A stretch of 64,000 bases of DNA from Polaromonas sp. JS666 (lineage in GTDB: Bacteria; Pseudomonadota; Gammaproteobacteria; Burkholderiales; Burkholderiaceae_C). The notes under the pieces are model-generated. The model searched no databases, was not told the DNA's origin, and was given only the letters and a program-made list of their open reading frames with translations. The DNA lies in NCBI RefSeq assembly GCF_900103405.1, contig NZ_FNHX01000016.1, positions 1 to 64,000 of the forward strand, in the 5' to 3' direction. Shown in pieces: positions 58,673-64,000 of the stretch (position 1 is its first letter; every line of letters begins with the position of its first letter). A program made the position numbers and the translations under genes.

Positions 58673-60133
58673 ATGCAGCCCAAACGCACCCTTGCCATCT
58701 TCATTGTTGCCGCCCTTTCGGCCGGCTGCGCCGTCGGCCCCGACTACGTCAGGCCCGATACGCCCATGCCGCAACAGTACCTGGGCCAAGCCGCGGTCGA
58801 CCAGCGGCAAGCCGCCGCCCGTGCCGATCTCGTCACATGGTGGACGGGTTTCGGTGATCCGCAATTGACCCGATTCATTACGCTGGCCTTGGCGCAGAAC
58901 CTGGATCTCGCGCAGGCTTCCGCTCGGGTCACCCAGGCGCGCGCGGAACTGGGGGCGGCCAATGCCGCGTTGCTGCCTTCCGGCAATGTCAGCGGACAGG
59001 CAGCCAGGGCCTACCAATCCCTTGAAACGCCTCTGGGCAAAGTCTTGAGCGCCAACCCCGGTTTCGACCGCCACGGTAGTTCTTACGAAGCCAATCTGGG
59101 CGCGAGCTGGGAACTGGATGTATTCGGAGGCCTGCGTCGAGGCAAGGAAGCGGCGCTTGCCGGGTACCAGGCGTCAGAGGCCGGCGCAAGCGCCACCCGG
59201 TTGGCTGTGGCGGCACAAACCGCCGACACCTACATCCTCATTCGCGGGCTGCAAACCCGCCTCGACATTGTCCGCAGGCAGGTGCAAACGCAGCAGCAAT
59301 TGCTCTCAACCATCAAGCTTCTGTATGGGAAGGGCTTGGCGGCCGAACTTCAAGTGAGTCAAGCCGAAGGTGCGCTGGCCCAGGTTCAGGCGTCCGTGCC
59401 GGTCCTTGAAGCGGGCCTGGATGTGGCCATGAACGCGCTCGACGTGATGCTGGGCTCGCCACCCGGAACGCATCGGTCGGAATTGGCGGGTGCCGGTGTC
59501 ATCCCTGCGGCACCGCAAATCACTGCGACAGGCTCTCCGGGTGAGTTGCTCAGGCGCCGTCCCGACTTGATTGTGGCTGAGCGCCGCCTTGCCGCATCGA
59601 ATGCCCGTATCGGCGTCGCCATTGCCGAGTACTACCCCAAACTCTCTCTGGGTGGGCTGATCGGCAGCGCAACATCGGTGTCCGGCGGCAACCTGTTCAC
59701 CCGCGGCGCCGGTCAGGCCTCAGGCGTTCTGGGCCTGCGCTGGCGTCTGTTTGACTTTGGCCGCATCAACGCGCAGATTGATCAGGCCAGGGGCCAGGAG
59801 GCCGAGATGCTGGCTGCCTACCGGCTTGCCGTACTGCGGGCAACCGAGGACGTGGAAAACGCCTTCTCAAGTCTGGTCAAACGCGAGGAGCAGGCTGCCG
59901 TACTTACCCAAGGGGTGGACTCTCTCGGCCGCGCGCGAGCAGCTTCGTTTGCGGCGTATCAAAAAGGGGTACTCAGCCTGATCGAAGTCTTGCAAGCCGA
60001 CGAAAACCTGCTGCGCGCCTCCGATGCGCGCGCGCAGGCGCAAACCGAGTCCGCACGCGCGGCGGTTGCGACATTCACGGCGCTCGGCGGTGGTTGGCAA
60101 CCCCAGGAATCCAACGCGGTCGCAATGAAATAG
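58673..60133 (+). CDS. Outer-membrane factor (NodT-type lipoprotein) of the RND system
   Basis: A 486-residue TolC/OprM-like channel. The lipobox LSAGC (Cys19) and AVGPDYVRPDTPMPQQYLG are typical of the NodT family; ASARVTQARAELGAANAALLPSGNVSGQAARAYQS and the later repeat region (RLAASNARIGVAIAEYYPKLSLGGLIGSATSVSGG, LGLRWRLFDFGRINAQIDQARGQEAEMLAAYRLAVLRATEDVENAFSSL) are the family's two halves. It completes the pump across the outer membrane. The upstream in-frame ATG overlaps the operator; the ATG at 58673 is the proper start. It is transcribed away from tetR and pump. Confidence 0.93.
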   Translation: MQPKRTLAIFIVAALSAGCAVGPDYVRPDTPMPQQYLGQAAVDQRQAAARADLVTWWTGFGDPQLTRFITLALAQNLDLAQASARVTQARAELGAANAALLPSGNVSGQAARAYQSLETPLGKVLSANPGFDRHGSSYEANLGASWELDVFGGLRRGKEAALAGYQASEAGASATRLAVAAQTADTYILIRGLQTRLDIVRRQVQTQQQLLSTIKLLYGKGLAAELQVSQAEGALAQVQASVPVLEAGLDVAMNALDVMLGSPPGTHRSELAGAGVIPAAPQITATGSPGELLRRRPDLIVAERRLAASNARIGVAIAEYYPKLSLGGLIGSATSVSGGNLFTRGAGQASGVLGLRWRLFDFGRINAQIDQARGQEAEMLAAYRLAVLRATEDVENAFSSLVKREEQAAVLTQGVDSLGRARAASFAAYQKGVLSLIEVLQADENLLRASDARAQAQTESARAAVATFTALGGGWQPQESNAVAMK

Positions 60134-60186
60134 ACATCGCCCAACGTTTGGGAAATGGATTCGCGCTGAAGAGATCGATTCATTTC

Positions 60187-61392
60187 CTATGCCACGCAGG
60201 GCGCTGGTCCCTGAGGCCACATCCGCACCACCAACGCTGCCGCACCCGACACCGCGGCCATCACGCACACGCCCTGCCAGCCGGCGTGCGCCAGCACCAC
60301 GCTGCCCAGCCAGGCGCCGCTGGCCATGCCGCTGAACATGCCGATAAAGAGAACGGCGTTGAGCCGGCTGCGCGCGGCGGGCTCTATGCTGTAGATGATG
60401 GTCTGGTGCGCGATCAGCGTGGCTTGCGCGCCCAGGTCGAACACCACCGCGCCTAAAGCAATCAACCACAGCTGGTCGGGGCCGGCGGTCATGGCGATAA
60501 AAGCGGCGGCCACCAGCGCCGCGCCCAGCCGGGTCACGACTTCCGGGCCTTTGCTGTCGGCCAGGCGGCCGGCCAGGGGGGCAGCCAGCGCACCGGCGGC
60601 GCCGGCCAGGCCGAAGGCGCCGGCCGCGCCGCTGCCCAGGTTAAAGGGCGCGGCATGCAGCATGATGGCCAGGGTGGACCAGAAGGCGCTAAAGCCTATG
60701 CTGATCAGCCCCTGGGCCAGGGCCGCGCGGCGCAGCGCGCCATGGCGTTTCCACAGCGTGGCCAGCGAGCCCAGCAGCGCCAAATAGGGCAGCTGCGTGG
60801 TCGGCTCAAAGCGCGGCAGGCGCCGCCACACGGCAATCCCCAACAGCGCAATGCTGACGGCCGCGGCCACAAACATGCTGCGCCAGCCGAGTTGCTCGGC
60901 CACAACGCCGGCCACCACACGCGACAGCAGGATGCCCAGCAGCAGGCCTGTCATCACAGTGCCCACGGTTTTGCCGCGCTGGGCTTCGGGCGCAAGCGTG
61001 GCGGCGGCCGGCACGATGTCCTGTGCCAGCGTGGCCGCCAGGCCGATGGCCAGACTGGCCAGCGCGAGCACCGCCACCGAAGGCGCACTGGCGGCCAGCA
61101 ACAAGGCCAGCACCAGCGCCGCGGCCTTGCCGAGGATGATGCGGCGGCGGTCATAGCGGTCGCCCAGCGGCGCAAGCAGCCCAATGCCCAGCGCATAACC
61201 CAGCGTGGTCAAGGTGGGCACCAGGCCTATGGCGGCGGGCGTGGATTTGAATTCAGCAAGCAGCAGGGCCAGCATGGGCTGGCTGTAATACAGCGAAGCC
61301 GCGCCCAGGCCGGCGCCGGTGGCAAGCAGCAGGATCAGCGAAAGCGGCAGCGCCGGCGCGGCGTGGTCATGCGTATAAAGAGTGGAAGTCAT
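60187..61392 (-). CDS. MFS transporter (YnfM/YgaY-like)
   Basis: A 401-residue, 12-helix major-facilitator transporter. The first helix pair contains SLYYSQPMLALLLAEF, and the conserved loop between helices 2 and 3 reads GLLAPLGDRYDRRRI. SLATLWKRHGALRRAALAQGLISIGFSAFWSTLAI lies in the second half. Members export drugs, arabinose or small organic molecules; a substrate cannot be named. It is divergent from the LysR gene at 61514 with a 121-bp gap, the usual arrangement for efflux control. Confidence 0.92.
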   Translation of the reverse strand: MTSTLYTHDHAAPALPLSLILLLATGAGLGAASLYYSQPMLALLLAEFKSTPAAIGLVPTLTTLGYALGIGLLAPLGDRYDRRRIILGKAAALVLALLLAASAPSVAVLALASLAIGLAATLAQDIVPAAATLAPEAQRGKTVGTVMTGLLLGILLSRVVAGVVAEQLGWRSMFVAAAVSIALLGIAVWRRLPRFEPTTQLPYLALLGSLATLWKRHGALRRAALAQGLISIGFSAFWSTLAIMLHAAPFNLGSGAAGAFGLAGAAGALAAPLAGRLADSKGPEVVTRLGAALVAAAFIAMTAGPDQLWLIALGAVVFDLGAQATLIAHQTIIYSIEPAARSRLNAVLFIGMFSGMASGAWLGSVVLAHAGWQGVCVMAAVSGAAALVVRMWPQGPAPCVA

Positions 61393-61513
61393 GGCAAGAG
61401 TCCAGGTTTGAAGCAGGCTGCGAGTATGCGGGCCGGTTTTTGCGCTGTGAAGGCGGCTATTGGGCACAATGGTCATACGTCAAACGCATGCAAAAACGCA
61501 GAACAGACACCCC

Positions 61514-62464
61514 ATGAAAACCGCGCCAGACCGGATTGAACTGATGCAGACCTTTGTGCGCATCGTGGAGGCGGGCAGCTTGTCGGCCGCCGCCGCGCAG
61601 ATGAACGCCACCCAGCCCACGGTCAGCCGGCGCCTGCAGGCGCTGGAGCGGTCCCTGGGGCTCAAGCTGCTGCAGCGCTCCACCCATGCGATGAAGCTGA
61701 CCGAAGACGGCGAGCGCTGTTTCAGCCGCGCCAAGGAGTTGCTGGGCAACTGGGACGCTTTTGAGGCCGACCTGCGCGGCACCCAGGAAGTGCCGGAGGG
61801 CACGCTGCGCGTGGTGGTGCCGCATGCGCTGGGCCAGCAGCAGCTGGTGGGGCCGGTGGTCGATTATTTGCGGCGCCACGAGCGCGTGACGGTGGAATGG
61901 CTGCTGCATGACGGCACGCCGGACTTCATCGCCCAGGGCATAGACTGCGCGGTGCATGTGGGCGCGGTGGAAGACCCTTCGCTGGTGGCCGTGAAGATCG
62001 CCGAAGTCCGGCGCATCGTGGTGGCCGCGCCGTCGCTGCTGCAGGGCAGGCCGCCGCCGCTGCAGCCGGCCGAGCTGCAGGCCCTGCCCTGGCTGGCGCT
62101 GCAGACCTTTTACCGCAACGAGGTGGCGCTGACGCGCCGCCACGCCGGCCGCGATAGCGAGGACCACCGCTTCGCGATACGGCCGCGCCTGGGCACGGAC
62201 AGCCTGTTCGCGCTGCGCAATGCCACGCTGCTGGGCCTGGGCGCGAGCATCGCCTCGACCTGGCTGGTGGCCGACGATGTGGCCGAGGGCCGGCTGCTGC
62301 ACCTGGCGCCCCAGTGGTGCGCCGCGCCGCTGCCGGTTTACCTGATCTATCCCTATTCGAGTTTTTACCCGGCCAAGCTGCGCCGCTTTGTGGAAGCGCT
62401 GCGCGAGGGCCTGCCCCCGGGCATGGGCCTGCCGACGCGGCCGGAACCGATGGGCATCGCCTGA
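61514..62464 (+). CDS. LysR-family regulator
   Basis: A 316-residue LysR protein: MQTFVRIVEAGSLSAAAAQMNATQPTVSRRLQALERSLGLKLLQRSTHAMKLTEDGERCF is the N-terminal helix-turn-helix; the effector domain begins EGTLRVVVPHALGQQQLVGPVVDYLRRHERVTVEWLLHDG. The start is the ATG giving MKTAPDRIELM. It is divergent from the MFS gene (its likely target) and convergent with the LysR at 62484. Confidence 0.92.
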   Translation: MKTAPDRIELMQTFVRIVEAGSLSAAAAQMNATQPTVSRRLQALERSLGLKLLQRSTHAMKLTEDGERCFSRAKELLGNWDAFEADLRGTQEVPEGTLRVVVPHALGQQQLVGPVVDYLRRHERVTVEWLLHDGTPDFIAQGIDCAVHVGAVEDPSLVAVKIAEVRRIVVAAPSLLQGRPPPLQPAELQALPWLALQTFYRNEVALTRRHAGRDSEDHRFAIRPRLGTDSLFALRNATLLGLGASIASTWLVADDVAEGRLLHLAPQWCAAPLPVYLIYPYSSFYPAKLRRFVEALREGLPPGMGLPTRPEPMGIA

Positions 62465-62483
62465 GCGGGGGGCGGCTGCCGGG

Positions 62484-63386
62484 CTAAACCCGGGCCGTAT
62501 CCACAGCCTGCTGTTGCAGCCAGGCGGCAAACACGTCCACTGCGCGGTTCGTGTTGGCGGTGGCCGAGCGCTGGCACAGGTAGTAGCCGCGGCCGGTGGG
62601 AACGCAAATATCGAAAGGCAGGACCAGCTGGCCGCTGCGCAGCTCGCTCTCGATCAGGCAGGGCTGGATGACGATGGCACCCATGCCGGCAGTGGCCGCG
62701 ACGATAAGGTTGTTGCCAAGGTCAAAGCCGGGGCCCAGCGCGGGCAAGGTTTTTTTCACGCCCGCGCCCTCCATCCACACGGCCCAGTTGCCCGGGTAGT
62801 TGATGTGATGGAGCAGGGGGCGCGCGGCCAGGTCCGCCGGCTGCTTGAGGTTGCGCGCCAGCGCGGGCGTGCAGGCCGGCGTGATCTCCTTGCCCAGCAG
62901 GTAGCGCCCCTGGATGCCGCGCGGCCACTTTTTGCCGGGTAGCTTGAGCGCGATCCACAGGTCGACGTCGTCACGCGTGAAGTCTTCATCAAAGCGGAAC
63001 TGGCGCAGCTCCACTTCGATGTCCGGGTTCAGGGCCTGGAAGCCGGCCAGCCTGGGAACCAGCCAGCGCGTTCCCAGGGTCGGCAGGACGCTGACCCGGA
63101 CCTTGCGCTGCGCGGGCGCACCGCCGAACTGCGTGACCGCCGACTCCAGCCCGGCCACATGCACTTCCACCAGCTTCTGGAATTCACGCCCGCGGGCCGT
63201 GGGCACAACGCCCGTGGCCTGCCGGTCGAACAGGCTGCAGCCCAGCCTTTGTTCCAGCCGCAGGATGGCCTGGCTGACGGCGCCCTGGGTGACGGAGAGA
63301 ACCTCGGCCGCGCGGCGAAAGCTGCCGAGCTGGCAGACCCCGAGAAAGGCGTGCAGCTCGGCCAGCGAAGGTGACTTGAACTTCAT
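62484..63386 (-). CDS. LysR-family regulator (GcvA-like)
   Basis: A 300-residue LysR protein: SLAELHAFLGVCQLGSFRRAAEVLSVTQGAVSQAILRLEQRLGCSLFDRQATGVVPTARGREF is the N-terminal part; KVRVSVLPTLGTRWLVPRLAGFQALNPDIEVELRQF and LWIALKLPGKKWPRGI follow, the GcvA-type sensor. The start is the ATG at 63386 (an in-frame ATG 9 bp upstream exists). A perfect 15-bp palindrome lies 7 bp upstream, in the gap to the N-formylglutamate amidohydrolase-like gene. That gene, on the other strand, is the candidate target. Confidence 0.92.
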   Translation of the reverse strand: MKFKSPSLAELHAFLGVCQLGSFRRAAEVLSVTQGAVSQAILRLEQRLGCSLFDRQATGVVPTARGREFQKLVEVHVAGLESAVTQFGGAPAQRKVRVSVLPTLGTRWLVPRLAGFQALNPDIEVELRQFRFDEDFTRDDVDLWIALKLPGKKWPRGIQGRYLLGKEITPACTPALARNLKQPADLAARPLLHHINYPGNWAVWMEGAGVKKTLPALGPGFDLGNNLIVAATAGMGAIVIQPCLIESELRSGQLVLPFDICVPTGRGYYLCQRSATANTNRAVDVFAAWLQQQAVDTARV

Positions 63387-63393
63387 GGGGCAC

Positions 63394-63408
63394 ATTAGAT
63401 CATCTAAT
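63394..63408. promoter_or_regulatory. 15-bp palindrome with LysR-type spacing
   Basis: ATTAGAT-C-ATCTAAT is a perfect 7-1-7 palindrome with the T-N11-A spacing of LysR boxes. It lies 7 bp before the LysR start and 57 bp before the amidohydrolase-like start. Confidence 0.7.
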
Positions 63409-63465
63409 CACTTGCTTTGAAATTGTCGTTTGCCCTGCGGCGGCCATGGCCGCACACTGCGGCCC

Positions 63466-64000
63466 ATGAGCAACTCCGAGCCCGTCAAAGTCATCCCCCC
63501 CGCCGACGATCCCATCGCGCTGGTATGCGATTCACCACACAGCGGCACTTACTATCCGCAAGACTTCGACTTCGCGATCGAATTGCAGCAGCTGCGGCAA
63601 TGCGAGGACACATTGATCGAACAGCTGTGGGACACCGCACCGCTGGTGGGCGCGACGCTGGTGCACGCGACCTTTCCGCGCAGCTACATCGACGCCAATC
63701 GCGCCGAGGACGACATAGACCTCGCGATGCTGGACGGCGAATGGAACGGGCCGGTGGCCCCCTCCGATCGCTGCCTGCGGCTGGGCAACGGCCTGGTCTT
63801 CAGCAAGACACCGACGCTGGAGCCGATCTACAACCGCAAGCTCCACGCCCGCGAGATTGCGCAGCGGATTGAAAGCTGCTGGCGGCCGTATCGCCGCGCG
63901 CTGACGGACGCACTGGCCGGCGCAAGCACACGGCAGGGCGGGTGGTGGCACCTGAACCTTCACTCCATGCCCAGCAATGCCTATGCGCGCCTGGGACTTC
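63466..64000 (+). CDS. N-formylglutamate amidohydrolase-like protein (cut by the window end)
   Basis: A 178-residue fragment that runs off the end of the window with no stop. The frame gives VCDSPHSGTYYPQDFDFAI near the start, then FPRSYIDANRAEDDIDLAML, PTLEPIYNRKLHAREI, and WWHLNLHSMPSNAY just before the edge. These are the N-formylglutamate amidohydrolase family blocks (SPHSG, D-x-N-R-x-x-x-D, NRKLH and LHSMP, which holds the zinc-type His). The usual role is the last step of histidine degradation or a related deformylation; no other hut genes are in view. It is divergent from the GcvA-like LysR regulator. Confidence 0.88.
   Translation, partial: MSNSEPVKVIPPADDPIALVCDSPHSGTYYPQDFDFAIELQQLRQCEDTLIEQLWDTAPLVGATLVHATFPRSYIDANRAEDDIDLAMLDGEWNGPVAPSDRCLRLGNGLVFSKTPTLEPIYNRKLHAREIAQRIESCWRPYRRALTDALAGASTRQGGWWHLNLHSMPSNAYARLGL

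Noticed and set aside
1..64000. CRISPR array, rRNA or tRNA genes
   Set aside because: No run of equal-length direct repeats with spacers and no tRNA or rRNA signature was found on reading both strands.

Overview
The window is a GC-rich (about 65-70% in most lines I sampled) stretch of chromosome with closely packed genes. It looks like a betaproteobacterium of the Burkholderiales, probably Comamonadaceae (Polaromonas/Variovorax/Rhodoferax-like). The pointers are a 3-hydroxybutyrate oligomer hydrolase, an orphan Bug-type solute receptor, many LysR-plus-oxidoreductase pairs and palindromic intergenic repeats of a kind I associate with that family. The genus is inference. No rRNA, tRNA, CRISPR array, integrase or transposase was seen.

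Layout. 1-7.2 kb: polyhydroxybutyrate oligomer hydrolase; a YheO/DauR-type regulator divergent from a threonine-synthase-like PLP enzyme, with two palindromes between them; a DUF4189 secreted protein; two small heat-shock proteins preceded by a heat-shock-like promoter and a leader that can hide its ribosome binding site. 7.4-11.5 kb: a tight four-gene cassette of lower GC (NERD nuclease fused to a UvrD-type helicase, two unrecognised proteins, a PD-(D/E)XK-like nuclease), which has the build of a mobile anti-phage or DNA-processing system and is the best candidate for something undescribed. 11.6-17.3 kb: a DTW-domain tRNA-modification protein, a glycolipid-binding-like protein, an unknown exported protein, then mipA plus a two-component system. 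17.4-25.1 kb: MerR/aldo-keto reductase unit with a textbook 19-bp-spacer operator, universal stress protein, zinc-ribbon protein, DUF1439 protein, AraC regulator, SnoaL/quinone-oxidoreductase genes and a LysR regulator.

25.2-41.4 kb: a membrane-anchored fusion of polysaccharide deacetylase, caspase-like domain and TPRs; an Ala/Lys-rich exported protein; an amine or amino-acid oxidase-like flavoprotein; redox enzymes (aldo-keto reductase, AhpD-like, SDRs, DoxX) each beside a LysR or AraC regulator; a membrane PQQ dehydrogenase; a DUF4142 protein. 41.4-50.8 kb: a hexonate catabolic cluster in one direction (SDR, Bug receptor, mannonate/gluconate dehydratase-like enzyme, D-galactonate dehydratase, DctPQM TRAP transporter, L-idonate dehydrogenase-like enzyme) with a divergent GntR regulator. 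It takes up sugar acids and converts them towards 2-keto-3-deoxy acids; the kinase and aldolase needed afterwards are not here.

50.8-64 kb: LysR/SDR pairs, a complete RND efflux system (permease, lipoprotein adaptor, TetR repressor, outer-membrane factor) with the same inverted repeat in front of both transcription units, an MFS exporter with a divergent LysR, and a LysR next to an N-formylglutamate amidohydrolase-like gene cut by the window end. Most of the window reads as substrate-responsive accessory metabolism and stress protection rather than housekeeping.
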